NCBI RefSeq assembly: GCF_002277025.1 | Contig: NZ_NIWD01000008.1 | Coordinates: 69,413 to 133,412, forward strand | Length of the DNA stretch: 64,000 nt | DNA from: Sphingopyxis sp. GW247-27LB | GTDB lineage: Bacteria; Pseudomonadota; Alphaproteobacteria; Sphingomonadales; Sphingomonadaceae | Direction of reading: 5' to 3' | Part shown: piece by piece, positions 16,285 through 24,953 of the stretch | How the letters are laid out: every line of letters begins with the position of its first letter | Numbering within the stretch: position 1 is the stretch's first letter | Made by a program: the position numbers and the translations under genes | Notes under the pieces: model-generated | What the model saw: the letters and a program-made list of their open reading frames with translations, nothing else | Told to the model about the DNA's origin: nothing | Database searches by the model: none

Positions 16285-16316
16285 CTATCAGCAATGATAA
16301 CTATCACGTCTGATAA
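16285..16316. promoter_or_regulatory. Two abutting TetR-type operators in the tetR/TonB receptor promoter
   Basis: CTATCAGCAATGATAA (16285-16300) is followed without a gap by CTATCACGTCTGATAA (16301-16316). Each has the CTATCA/TGATAA arms and a 4-bp spacer, so repressor dimers would bind one and a half helical turns apart. The pair would cover the divergent promoters of the tetR and receptor genes. Confidence 0.7.
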
Positions 16317-16338
16317 GAATCGCAATGGGAGGGTTTGG

Positions 16339-18804
16339 ATGAGCATGATCGAGCGGTCGCTTCTTCTGGCGGGCATCGGGCTCGCGGCGCTGGCGGCAAC
16401 GCCGGCCTGTGCGCAGGAGGCGAGGGATGGCGAAGCGACGGCGCCTGACGACAGCGTGATCGTGGTGACCGCACAGCGCCGCGCCGAGGCGATCGACGAT
16501 GTCGGCCTCGCCATCCAGGCCTTTTCGGGCGACACGCTGGCGAATCTGCGCGTGACCTCGACCGAGGATCTGCAGGCGGTGGTGCCCAGCCTCAACGTCT
16601 CGCGCGGATATCAGGGGATTCCGATCTACACGCTGCGCGGCATCGGCTTCAACACGATCAACCTGTCGGCGACCTCGACCGTGGGCACCTATCAGGACGA
16701 GGTCGCGCTCGCCTATCCGTTCATGAACAGCGGGCCTGTCTACGACCTCGAACGCGTCGAGGTGCTCAAGGGACCGCAGGGCACGCTCTATGGCCGCAAC
16801 ACAACCGGCGGCCTCGTCAACTTCATCACCGCCAAGCCGAAGTTCGGGGAATTTTCGGGCGGGGTCACGGTCGAAGGCGGCAGCCAGCAGACGCTCAACA
16901 GCGAGGCTTTCCTCAATATCCCGCTCGGCGATGCGGTCGCGGCGCGCTTCGCCTTCCGCACCGAGGACAGTTGGGAAGGATGGCAGCACAGCATTTCGCG
17001 CGACGAGAAGCTCGGCGAAGTGCATCGCTATGGCGGGCGCCTGACGCTGACCGCCGAGCCGGTCGACGGCATGAAGATCGAGATCGGCGGCAATATCTGG
17101 GTCAACAAGTCCGACACGCTCGCGGGGCAGGCGGTCGGCTTCACGCCGAACACCGACCCCGCCAGCGGCACGGTGTTCAGCCTGTTCAACGCAGCGGGCC
17201 TGCCGCAATATGTCGCCGCCAATGCAGGCGGCTGGGATTCGAACAGCGCCGACTGGGCGCCGCGTTCGGTGCGCGGGGCCGATATCGGCATCGGCCCGGG
17301 GATCGACGGCCCGCTCCAGGAGGACAGCGACTTCATCGGGCTGCGCGGGCTGATCCAGTTCGACCTCACCGACGACCTCAGCTTCATTTCGCTGACCGGC
17401 TACAACCGGGTCAAGCGCGACGCCAAATATGACTGGAGCGGCGCGCCCTACGAGATCCTGATCCAGCACGCCGAAGGCCGGATCGAGAGCATCTCGCAGG
17501 AATTGCGCTTCCAGGGATCGACCGGCCCTGCCGAATGGGTAGTCGGCGGCTATTACGCCAACGACACGCTGACCGACACCAACCAGACCTTGCTCGGCCA
17601 GAACGCCAATGTCGGCGCGATCCGGGCGCTGATCGTCCAGCTTGGTCTCTTGAACACGCCGTTCAATTCGCCGGGCTACACCGCCGCCGACGTCGCGCAA
17701 TCCTTCCGCACCTATCGCGACCAGGCGGCGTTCGACACCGAGACGTGGAGCCTGTTCGCGAGCGCCGACTGGCAGCTCGCCGAGACGCTGAAGGCGACCA
17801 CCGGCGTCCGCTACACGAAGGACCGGCAGGAATATGAGGGCTGTTCGCGTTCGATCGGCGATTCGATGCTGCCCAACGTCAACCTGTTCAACCGCGCCTT
17901 CTTCTTCCAGGTCTATGGCGTCTTCACCCCGCCGATCACCGCGAACCAGTGCAACACCTTCGACGTCGACACCGGCACCTTCGGGGCGGTCACCTCGACG
18001 CTGAAGGAGGATAATGTCGCGTGGCGCGGCGCGCTGACGTGGGAGCCGGGAGACGACACCCTCCTCTATGCCTCGGTGTCGCGCGGCTACAAATCGGGAT
18101 CGACCCCGGTCAACGCGGCGAACATCGCAACGCAGAACCGCCCGGCGCGGCAGGAACAGCTCACCGCTTATGAGGTCGGCACCAAGCTGGGCCTTGCCGA
18201 CCGGCGGGTGCACCTCAACCTCGCGGCCTTCTATTACGACTATCGCGACAAGCAGCTCGCGGTCTATTTCGCCGACCCGATCTACACGACGCTGCTGCGC
18301 CTCGACAATATTCCCAAGTCGCGCGCCTATGGCCTCGACGGCGACGTCAGCATCGACGTCGCCGACAGCCTGAACCTCAGTCTCGCAGCGACCTGGCTCA
18401 AGACCGAGATCCAGGGCTATGTCGGGATCAACGCCGCCGGCCAGCCATTCGACTTCGACGGCTTCGCCTTCCCCTACAGCCCCAAATTCTCGGGCGCCGC
18501 GACGATCACCTACGACGCGCCGGTCGGCGACCGGCTCGGCGTCCGCGCGATTCTCAACGGGCGCTACCAGTCGAAGACCGGCAGCACGATCGAGGATTTC
18601 GCGCCGCTGCAGATCAAGGGCTACGGCATCCTCAACGCCAGCCTCGCCCTCTATGACCGGAACGGCAAGTGGGACGTGTCGATCTGGGGCAAGAATATCA
18701 CCGACACCTATTACTGGATGTCGGCGGCGACCAACGCGAACACGGCGGTGCGCTTCCCCGGCCGCAGCCCGAGCTATGGCGTGACCGCGAAGTTCAACTT
18801 CTGA
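16339..18804 (+). CDS. TonB-dependent outer-membrane receptor (block 2)
   Basis: An 821-residue TonB-dependent transporter. A signal peptide ends near TPACAQ; a TonB-box-like VIVVTAQRR follows; the plug domain contains YDLERVEVLKGPQGTLYGRN; the barrel ends in Phe (GVTAKFNF). The ATG at 16339 has GGGAGGG about 6 bp upstream; a second ATG follows at 16345. The frame is open from 16102, but that stretch contains the operators and the start of the opposite gene. Paired TetR operators in its promoter show that uptake is induced with block 2. Its carbohydrate, siderophore or hydrophobic substrate cannot be told from sequence. Confidence 0.93.
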   Translation: MSMIERSLLLAGIGLAALAATPACAQEARDGEATAPDDSVIVVTAQRRAEAIDDVGLAIQAFSGDTLANLRVTSTEDLQAVVPSLNVSRGYQGIPIYTLRGIGFNTINLSATSTVGTYQDEVALAYPFMNSGPVYDLERVEVLKGPQGTLYGRNTTGGLVNFITAKPKFGEFSGGVTVEGGSQQTLNSEAFLNIPLGDAVAARFAFRTEDSWEGWQHSISRDEKLGEVHRYGGRLTLTAEPVDGMKIEIGGNIWVNKSDTLAGQAVGFTPNTDPASGTVFSLFNAAGLPQYVAANAGGWDSNSADWAPRSVRGADIGIGPGIDGPLQEDSDFIGLRGLIQFDLTDDLSFISLTGYNRVKRDAKYDWSGAPYEILIQHAEGRIESISQELRFQGSTGPAEWVVGGYYANDTLTDTNQTLLGQNANVGAIRALIVQLGLLNTPFNSPGYTAADVAQSFRTYRDQAAFDTETWSLFASADWQLAETLKATTGVRYTKDRQEYEGCSRSIGDSMLPNVNLFNRAFFFQVYGVFTPPITANQCNTFDVDTGTFGAVTSTLKEDNVAWRGALTWEPGDDTLLYASVSRGYKSGSTPVNAANIATQNRPARQEQLTAYEVGTKLGLADRRVHLNLAAFYYDYRDKQLAVYFADPIYTTLLRLDNIPKSRAYGLDGDVSIDVADSLNLSLAATWLKTEIQGYVGINAAGQPFDFDGFAFPYSPKFSGAATITYDAPVGDRLGVRAILNGRYQSKTGSTIEDFAPLQIKGYGILNASLALYDRNGKWDVSIWGKNITDTYYWMSAATNANTAVRFPGRSPSYGVTAKFNF

Positions 18805-18813
18805 CGGGTGGGC

Positions 18814-18832
18814 GGGCGGGCTTTGCCCGCCC
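18814..18832. terminator. Hairpin between convergent genes
   Basis: GGGCGGGC-TTT-GCCCGCCC forms a perfect 8-bp stem between the receptor gene and the convergent MFS gene. There is no clear T-tract, so it is a weak or bidirectional terminator candidate. Confidence 0.45.
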
Positions 18833-18846
18833 CCTGCTTCGTAGCC

Positions 18847-20391
18847 TCAATGCGAGGCGCCCATCGACACCTGCTTGGGACGCGGCGCGCACCACACCGC
18901 GATCGCGGCGATCACGAACACGACGCCCGCCGCGAGGAAGAGGTGGAGCACTCCCAGCGTCGAGGCCTGCACCTCGACCATGCGGGTGACCGCAGCGCGC
19001 GCCTGCTCGAGGGTCAGCCCAGCCTGCTGGAGCTTGTCCATCGCGCCGCCGGCGTCGTTCATCGTCGCGACGAGCTGCGCGCGCGCCGAGGCGCTCGAAT
19101 CGTCCCAGGCGGTGGTCGCGATCGCGGTGCCGACGGCGCCGCTCAGCGTGCGCAGGAAGCTCATTAGCCCCGCGGCATTGGTCTGGTCCTGCGCCGGCAC
19201 GCTCGACAGCGCGAGCGCGGTCAGCCCGACGAAGAAGAAGGGCATGCCGATCCCCTGCAGGACGTGCGGCCATGCCAGGGTCCAATAATCGACGTCGGCG
19301 GTCCAGCCCGCGCGCAGGGTCGAGATGAAGGCCATCCAGAGGATGCCGGCGCTGATCGTCAGGCGGATGTCGACCTTGCCGATCGATCCCGCCGCGACCG
19401 GTGACAGCAGCACCGCGAACACCCCGAGCCAGGCGACCACGAAGCCCGTGTCGGTCGCGGTATAGCCCGCGACCTGCTGCAGCCAGAGCGGCGTCAGCAC
19501 GACCTGCGCGAAGAAGGCGCCGAAGCCGAGCGATATGGCGAGCGTCGCGAAGCTGAAGCCGCGAAAGCGGAAGACGCGCAGATCGACGACCGGATTGGCG
19601 TCGGTCAACTCCCAGATGACGAAGGCGACGAAGCTGACCGCCGCGAGAATCGCGAGACCCACGATCCACGTCGAGCCGAACCAGTCGTGCTCGCGTCCGG
19701 TGTCGAGCATGATCTGGAAGGCGCCGACCGAGACGACGAGCAGGACGAGTCCGACCGTATCGATGCGCGCCTTGACCCGCTTCGTCTCGAACCCGCCGAG
19801 CATGCTGCCGACCCCGAAGGCGCAGATCGCGACGACCGGCAGGTTGATGAAGAAAATCCACGGCCAGCTCCAATTGTCGCTGATCACGCCGCCGAGGATC
19901 GGCCCGAGGATCGGTGCCGTGGTCGTGGTCATCGCCCAGATGGCGAGCCCGACCCCGGCCTTTTCCTTGGGAAAGATGCGCAGCAGCAGGATCTGCGACA
20001 GCGGCATCAGCGGCCCGCCCGACAGGCCCTGCAGGACGCGGAAGAGGATCAGTGCGTCGAGCGTGCGCGACACGCCGCACAGGAAGGAAAAGAGGCCGAA
20101 GCCCGCGATCGAGATCAGGAACCAGCGCACCGTGCCGAAGCGCGCGGCGAGCCATCCGGTAAGCGGCACGCTGATCGCGTCGGCGACCGCGTAGCTGGTG
20201 ATGACCCACGTTCCCTGCGTCGGCGACACCGCGAGGCCGCCCGCGATATGCGGCACCGACACATTGGCGATGGTGGTGTCGAGCACCACGACGAAATTGG
20301 CGAGCGCGAGCGCGAAGGCAGCGGCGATCAGCCGCATGCCCGTAAGCGGTTGCGGCTCCGCGGGAAGGGTCGAGGCGGCGGCGCTGGCCAT
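18847..20391 (-). CDS. EmrB/QacA-type (DHA2) MFS drug transporter
   Basis: A 514-residue inner-membrane proton antiporter with about 14 hydrophobic helices. Helix 1 carries the DHA2 hallmark LDTTIANVSVP, followed by the loop GWLAARFGTVRW. It would pair with the HlyD-type adaptor gene 6 bp upstream and the outer-membrane NodT lipoprotein before that, making a complete tripartite exporter. The operon order is outer-membrane component, adaptor, pump. It is likely induced by relief of the divergent TetR repressor. Substrates are probably toxic hydrophobic compounds. Confidence 0.93.
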   Translation of the reverse strand: MASAAASTLPAEPQPLTGMRLIAAAFALALANFVVVLDTTIANVSVPHIAGGLAVSPTQGTWVITSYAVADAISVPLTGWLAARFGTVRWFLISIAGFGLFSFLCGVSRTLDALILFRVLQGLSGGPLMPLSQILLLRIFPKEKAGVGLAIWAMTTTTAPILGPILGGVISDNWSWPWIFFINLPVVAICAFGVGSMLGGFETKRVKARIDTVGLVLLVVSVGAFQIMLDTGREHDWFGSTWIVGLAILAAVSFVAFVIWELTDANPVVDLRVFRFRGFSFATLAISLGFGAFFAQVVLTPLWLQQVAGYTATDTGFVVAWLGVFAVLLSPVAAGSIGKVDIRLTISAGILWMAFISTLRAGWTADVDYWTLAWPHVLQGIGMPFFFVGLTALALSSVPAQDQTNAAGLMSFLRTLSGAVGTAIATTAWDDSSASARAQLVATMNDAGGAMDKLQQAGLTLEQARAAVTRMVEVQASTLGVLHLFLAAGVVFVIAAIAVWCAPRPKQVSMGASH

Positions 20392-20397
20392 CGCGTC

Positions 20398-21564
20398 CTA
20401 CCGGCCGCGCGTGTCGATGGTCGCTTCCATCGACAGGCCGACGCGCAGCGGGTGCGCCTTCAATTCCTTGGGATCGAGCGCGATGCGCACCGGCAGGCGC
20501 TGTACCACCTTCACCCAATTGCCCGTGGCATTCTGCGCCGGGATCAGCGAGAAGGCGGCGCCGGTGCCGCCGGCGATGCCGACGACCTTGCCGTGATAGA
20601 CGACGTCGCCGCCATAATAGTCGGAGGTCAGCTCGACCGGCTGGCCGACGCGGATCTTCCTGAACTGGCTTTCCTTGTAATTGGCGTCGACATAGGCGGT
20701 GGCGATCGGCACGATCACCATGATCGGGGCGCCGGCGGCGATCCGCTGGCCGACCTGCACCTGCTTGTTGGTGACGATGCCGTCGACCGGGGCGCGGATC
20801 ACCGTGCGCGCGAGGTCGAGCTTCGCCTTGTCGAGCCGGGCTTCCGCCGCCGCGACGTCGGGGGCGGTGTCGATCGTCGTGCCGCGCACGACTGCCTCAG
20901 CGGCGCCGAGATCGCCCGCGGCCGAGCCGCGCGTCGCTTGCGCCGAGGTGACCCCCGCCGCGGCGAGGTCGCGCGCCGCTTGCGCCTGCTTCAGGCTCGC
21001 GCGCGCCGCGGTCAGCTCCTCGCCCGATACCGCGCCGGTGCCGGCGATGCTCTCGCGCCGCGCCAGCTCGGCGCGGGCGCGCTCGACCGTCGCGTCGGCG
21101 TCGCGCAGCCGCGCTTGCGCCTGAGAAATCTCTGCCCCGCGTGCCGCGACGCGCGAGCGTGCGGCGTCGGCGGTCGCATCGGCCTGGCCATAGCGCTGGC
21201 GCGCCTGGCGCAGCGCCGCCTCGGCATCGGCGAGCGCGATGCGTTGATCGGCATCGTCGAGGATGATCAGGATATCGCCCCTCTTCACCGCCTGCGTGCC
21301 GCTGACGCGCACCTCCTGAACCGGTCCCGAGACGAGCGCGGTGACCGCGGCGCTGTCGGCGCCGACATAGGCGTTGTCGGTCGACACACGGCCCGCCTGG
21401 GTCAGGAAATACCAGAGGCCCCACAGCGCCGCGATCGTGATGACCGTGATCGCGAGGATGCGGAGCAGCTTTCTGCGCTTCGCCAGCCGCGCCTCCTTCG
21501 CCTCGTCGCTTTCGGGAGCGTCTTGGGGAGGGGTGGGGGCGGCCGTAGCCGCGTCGTCGGCCAT
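20398..21564 (-). CDS. HlyD/EmrA-family membrane fusion protein
   Basis: A 388-residue periplasmic adaptor. One N-terminal transmembrane segment (LLRILAITVITIAALWG) is followed by a lipoyl half-domain, a long Ala/Arg-rich coiled-coil hairpin (from about residue 85 to 200) and a second lipoyl/beta-barrel half (RAPVDGIVTNKQVQVGQ, LTSDYYGGDVVYHGKVVG). I choose the ATG at 21564 because AGGAGA is 7 bp upstream. The ATG at 21570 overlaps the upstream stop (ATGA) but abuts the ribosome site. It links the MFS pump to the outer-membrane factor. Confidence 0.9.
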   Translation of the reverse strand: MADDAATAAPTPPQDAPESDEAKEARLAKRRKLLRILAITVITIAALWGLWYFLTQAGRVSTDNAYVGADSAAVTALVSGPVQEVRVSGTQAVKRGDILIILDDADQRIALADAEAALRQARQRYGQADATADAARSRVAARGAEISQAQARLRDADATVERARAELARRESIAGTGAVSGEELTAARASLKQAQAARDLAAAGVTSAQATRGSAAGDLGAAEAVVRGTTIDTAPDVAAAEARLDKAKLDLARTVIRAPVDGIVTNKQVQVGQRIAAGAPIMVIVPIATAYVDANYKESQFRKIRVGQPVELTSDYYGGDVVYHGKVVGIAGGTGAAFSLIPAQNATGNWVKVVQRLPVRIALDPKELKAHPLRVGLSMEATIDTRGR

Positions 21565-21566
21565 CG

Positions 21567-22988
21567 TCATTCTCCTGTTGCGGTCTGGCCCCGATAGCCG
21601 CCGCCGAGCGCGCGGATCAGGGCGATGTCGAGCGCGCGCTGGCGCGCTTCCAGTTCGGCGACCGAGCGGCTCAGCGCGACCATGCTGTCCTCGGCGGTGA
21701 GCTGGGCGAGCTGGTTGTCGAGCCCCGCGCGATAGCGAAGCCCAGAGAGCTTGGCTGCGTTGGCGGCGGCGGCGAGCGCGGCGCGCCGTTCGCCGAGCTG
21801 GCGCGCCGTGGCGCCGCGGCTCGCGACGATGTCGGCGACGTCGCGCAGCGCGGCGACGAGCGTGCCGTCGTAGCGCGCGACCGCGACGTCATAGTCGGCG
21901 CGCGCGCCGCGATAGCGGCCCTCGATGCGTCCGCCCTCGAAAATCGGCAGGCTGATCGCCGCGCCGCCATTGCCATATTTGGACCCGGCGTCGAACAGGT
22001 TGCCGAGGCCCAGCGACTGGAAGCCGATCAGCGCCGACAGGCTGATGTTCGGATAATAATCGGCGCGCGCGACGTCGATGCGCTTCGCGGCCGCCTCGGC
22101 GCGCAGCCGCGCCGCGACGATATCGGGACGCCGCCCGATCAGCTCGATCCCCGCGCCGGCGGGGAGGTCGACCGCGGGAGCGGCGAGGGCCGGCCGCGCG
22201 ATCGACCGCCCGCGGTCGGGCCCGGCGCCAACGAGCGCGGCGATCCGGTTGCGGGTCAGCGCGATCGCCTCCTCGAGCGCGGCGATGTCGCCGCGCGCCG
22301 AGGCGGCGCGGCTGTCGGCCTGGCTGGCGCTCGCCTGATTGTCGAGTCCCGCGCGGGTGCGGTCGGCGGAAAGCCGCGCGCTCGCGCCGCGCACGCGCAG
22401 GGCCTCCTGGGCGACGTCGAGCGCCTCATATTGGCCCGCGAGGTCGGCATAGGCGGCGGCGATGCCGGTGGTCAGCATCAACCGCGCCTGCGCGGCATCG
22501 ACGCGCGCCGCCTCTGCCTCCGAGGTCGCGGCGGCGAGCGCGGCACGGTTCCGGCCCCACAGGTCGAGGTCGAAGGAAAAGGTCGCGGCGACATGGCCGG
22601 TGTCCTGAATGCCGTCGGGGACGAATTGCGGCGGGATGCCCATCGTCTTGCTCTGCTGGACGCCCCCGGCCCCGGCTTCGGCGCCAAGGCGCGGCAGGAG
22701 CGCGGCGCCCGCCTGCTGCGCCAGCGCCTCGGCGGCGCGGACGCGCGCGGCGGCCGCGGCGATGTCGGGCGATCCCGCGAGCCCTTCGGCGATCAGCGTG
22801 CCCAGCTGCGGGTCGCCCCACGTCTGCCACCAGCCCTCGACCGGCCACGCCCCAGCCGCGCCGGCGAAGCTCGCGTCGGACGCGAGCGATTCGGGTGCCG
22901 CGGGCACCGGCTTGGGTCCCAGATCGGGCGCGGCGCAGCCCGCGAGCAGGCCGAGGAGCGCGGTTGTCGTCAAAATGAAACGGGGCAT
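21567..22988 (-). CDS. NodT-family outer-membrane efflux lipoprotein
   Basis: A 473-residue TolC-like outer-membrane channel. It has a lipoprotein signal peptide with lipobox LLAGC (Cys16) and two outer-membrane-efflux repeats rich in Ala/Arg coiled coil (for example ADYYPNISLSALIGFQS). The start at 22988 gives the proper signal peptide; a TTG nine bases earlier is less likely. It is the first gene of the efflux operon and is divergent from a TetR gene, with the palindrome at 22999-23014 directly upstream of its start. The next gene starts within or just after its stop codon. Confidence 0.9.
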   Translation of the reverse strand: MPRFILTTTALLGLLAGCAAPDLGPKPVPAAPESLASDASFAGAAGAWPVEGWWQTWGDPQLGTLIAEGLAGSPDIAAAAARVRAAEALAQQAGAALLPRLGAEAGAGGVQQSKTMGIPPQFVPDGIQDTGHVAATFSFDLDLWGRNRAALAAATSEAEAARVDAAQARLMLTTGIAAAYADLAGQYEALDVAQEALRVRGASARLSADRTRAGLDNQASASQADSRAASARGDIAALEEAIALTRNRIAALVGAGPDRGRSIARPALAAPAVDLPAGAGIELIGRRPDIVAARLRAEAAAKRIDVARADYYPNISLSALIGFQSLGLGNLFDAGSKYGNGGAAISLPIFEGGRIEGRYRGARADYDVAVARYDGTLVAALRDVADIVASRGATARQLGERRAALAAAANAAKLSGLRYRAGLDNQLAQLTAEDSMVALSRSVAELEARQRALDIALIRALGGGYRGQTATGE

Positions 22989-22998
22989 GGCGTCCAAC

Positions 22999-23014
22999 GA
23001 TACTAGCTGGTATC
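22999..23014. promoter_or_regulatory. Operator-like palindrome between efflux operon and its TetR gene
   Basis: GATACTAGCTGGTATC is a near-perfect palindrome (arms GATAC/GTATC; 14 of 16 symmetric). A related half, GATACCAG, recurs at 23056-23063. It lies between the divergent start codons and is the likely site of repression and autoregulation. Confidence 0.6.
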
Positions 23015-23041
23015 ATGCGCCCAATAGCGTCAGGAGTTGGG

Positions 23042-23692
23042 TTGTCAATCGAAATGATACCAGTCAGTACGGTTTCCGGGGACGATGCCGCGGCGGTGCG
23101 GCGCAAGGCTTTCGTCGATGCTGCGCGCGAGGCGTTTCTCGCGAACGGCTATGCCGGCACGACCATGTCGTCGATCGCGGGCAAGGTCGGGGGATCGAAG
23201 ACGACGCTGTGGACCTATTTCCCGTCGAAGGAGGCGCTGTTCGAGGCGGTCGTCGACGATATCGTCCAATATTATGGCGCCGCGCTCCAGGTCGAGCTGC
23301 CCGCCGAAGAGGCGGTGCTTCCGGTGCTCCGCCGCTTTTGCCTGGTGCTGATCACCACGCTGACCTCGGATCCGCTGCTCGCACTCTACCAGCTCGTCGT
23401 CGGCGAGGCGCGGCGCTTCCCGCATCTGGCCGAGACCTTCTACGATCGGGGCCCGCGCCGCGGCAAGGCGCGGCTCGCCGTCTGGGTCGCGGAGAAGATG
23501 GCGCGCGGCGAGCTGCGCCGCGGCGACCCGTTGCAGGCGGTCTATCATCTCGCGGGACTCTGCCAGTCGGGGCTCTACCAATTCACCTTGCTCAACCTGC
23601 CCGAGGCGCGCCGTGCCGACAGCGCTCGCCTCGCGGCCGAGATCGACGCGGCGCTCGACACCTTCTACCGTGCCTGGGGCCCGGAGAGCTGA
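23042..23692 (+). CDS. TetR-family regulator of the efflux operon
   Basis: About 216 residues. The HTH is TTMSSIAGKVGGSKTTLWTY followed by FPSKEALFEAVVDD, as in TetR/AcrR repressors; the C-terminal part resembles the AefR-like ligand domain. Start choice: a TTG at 23042 has AGGAG (23032-23036) at ideal spacing. The ATG at 23054 lacks a ribosome site and the ATG at 23015 abuts the operator. All give the same HTH. It is divergent from the NodT-EmrA-EmrB genes, with a palindrome in between, so it is almost certainly their local repressor. It ends one base before mobA on the other strand. Confidence 0.88.
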   Translation: MSIEMIPVSTVSGDDAAAVRRKAFVDAAREAFLANGYAGTTMSSIAGKVGGSKTTLWTYFPSKEALFEAVVDDIVQYYGAALQVELPAEEAVLPVLRRFCLVLITTLTSDPLLALYQLVVGEARRFPHLAETFYDRGPRRGKARLAVWVAEKMARGELRRGDPLQAVYHLAGLCQSGLYQFTLLNLPEARRADSARLAAEIDAALDTFYRAWGPES

Positions 23693-24232
23693 TCAGCCAC
23701 CGCCGCGCAGCGCCGCCAGATCGGCGGGCGAATTGAGATTGGCGAGCGGTACGCCCGCTGCGATACCCTCTATCCCCGCCTGCGCCGCCCATCGCCGAAC
23801 CGCGCCATCGCCGCCCTCGGCTAGATGGTTCGTCAAGGCTTCGGCGAGCGCTGCAGGCCAGCAGCCGACGATCGGTGCTTCGATCAGGTAGCGGCCGATT
23901 CCGGGGCGGCAGAGGCGGTCGAGCAGCGCATCGTCGATCCGCGGCATGTCGCAGCCGAGCGAGAGCACCGCGTCATGCCTGGCCTCGGCGGCGTGATGAA
24001 GCGCGGCGCACAGGCCTCCCAGCGGGCCGAGCCCCGGCGCGGGGCGGTCGGGCAGGTGGCACAGCGGAAGGGGACTTTCGCTGCGGCCGCAGACGACCAC
24101 CTCGTCCGCATGACGCGCGAGGATCGCCGCCGCGTGTGCGATCAGCGGCCGGCCATCCCAGACCGCGAGCGCCTTGTCGCTGCCGAAGCGACGCGATTGC
24201 CCGCCGGCGAGAAGAGCGCCGAGGCGCGTCAT
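23693..24232 (-). CDS. mobA: Molybdenum cofactor guanylyltransferase MobA
   Basis: A 179-residue nucleotidyltransferase that attaches GMP to molybdopterin to form the MGD cofactor of DMSO-reductase-type enzymes. The N-terminal signature LLAGGQSRRFGSDKA binds GTP; GLGPLGGLCAAL and LGCDMPRID are the further conserved motifs. The ATG at 24232 places the signature close to the N-terminus; a GTG at 24241 is the alternative. No other molybdenum genes are nearby, and it is convergent with the efflux regulator. Confidence 0.9.
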   Translation of the reverse strand: MTRLGALLAGGQSRRFGSDKALAVWDGRPLIAHAAAILARHADEVVVCGRSESPLPLCHLPDRPAPGLGPLGGLCAALHHAAEARHDAVLSLGCDMPRIDDALLDRLCRPGIGRYLIEAPIVGCWPAALAEALTNHLAEGGDGAVRRWAAQAGIEGIAAGVPLANLNSPADLAALRGGG

Positions 24233-24399
24233 GCCCGCCACGCCGGGTTAAAAAATAATTTACCCTGCCGCCGGGTTCGGCCGGCGGAGGCGCGAGGCTG
24301 CCCGCCGCCGCCATTTACCGCAGCCCGCAGCCGTTCCGCCATGCCGTGTCGTGCGCGAATCACTTATCACCCTAACTTGATTTCGACCCCTGATGCTCT

Positions 24400-24891
24400 A
24401 TGCCCTGCCGCGTGCAAGGTGATCCTGACAATTATATCAGTCTCCTTTCTGCCGCGCAGATCGAAACGTTGCGCCATGTTTTTGAGCACAAAAATTCCAA
24501 GGAAATCGCCCGCATCATGGACGTCTCGCCGCACACGGTCGACGAACGGGTGCGGCGTTCCATTAAAAAACTGAATGTTTCCAACAGAGTGGAGGCCGCT
24601 CGCCTCTTGGCGAGTAACGGTGTCTTCGACCATGTTACCCCTTATCAATCATTGAGATATCAATTGGCCGAGCTAGGCGAGCCGCCGCCCGCGGCCGATG
24701 CGGAAGAGGGGCGCAGTTCGTTGCGGCGGGTCTTCGATATCGGCCTGCCTTTTCCTACAGCATCCCAGCCGACCAACCGGCATGGGTTGATGGAACGGAT
24801 TGTCTGGCCGATTCTGATCGCACTCGCGACCATTTTGGCTTTCTCCGCCCTTTATTCGATCCTTGTCGGACTCGGTCGGGTTTTGACCTGA
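24400..24891 (+). CDS. LuxR-type HTH protein with C-terminal membrane helix
   Basis: A 163-residue protein. Residues 15-70 form a GerE/LuxR-type HTH (LSAAQIETLRHVFEHKNSKE, then IARIMDVSPHTVDERVRR). A variable linker follows, and a single transmembrane segment lies at about 135-155 (IVWPILIALATILAFSALYS). There is no receiver or ligand domain, so it may be a membrane-tethered regulator. The start is uncertain: no good ribosome site is seen before the ATG, and a GTG at 24412 is possible. Base composition is less GC-rich than the neighbours, especially in the first 300 bp. It heads a same-strand four-gene cluster of unknown role. Confidence 0.75.
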   Translation: MPCRVQGDPDNYISLLSAAQIETLRHVFEHKNSKEIARIMDVSPHTVDERVRRSIKKLNVSNRVEAARLLASNGVFDHVTPYQSLRYQLAELGEPPPAADAEEGRSSLRRVFDIGLPFPTASQPTNRHGLMERIVWPILIALATILAFSALYSILVGLGRVLT

Positions 24892-24953
24892 ATGTTCGAA
24901 CCGAATGCTGCGGGGGGGAAACCGGTGGCATTCCTTTGCAAGGACCAGAAACT

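Noticed and set aside
16224-16595. Extended 339-codon version of the block 2 TetR gene
   Set aside because: The extra N-terminal part covers the divergent promoter and operators and overlaps the receptor gene; AAGGAG supports the start at 16223.
24242-24399. Possible terminator or small RNA in the mobA/LuxR gap (GGGTTAAA near 24244 and TTTACCC)
   Set aside because: The arms are short and AT-rich and no promoter or consistent fold is seen.
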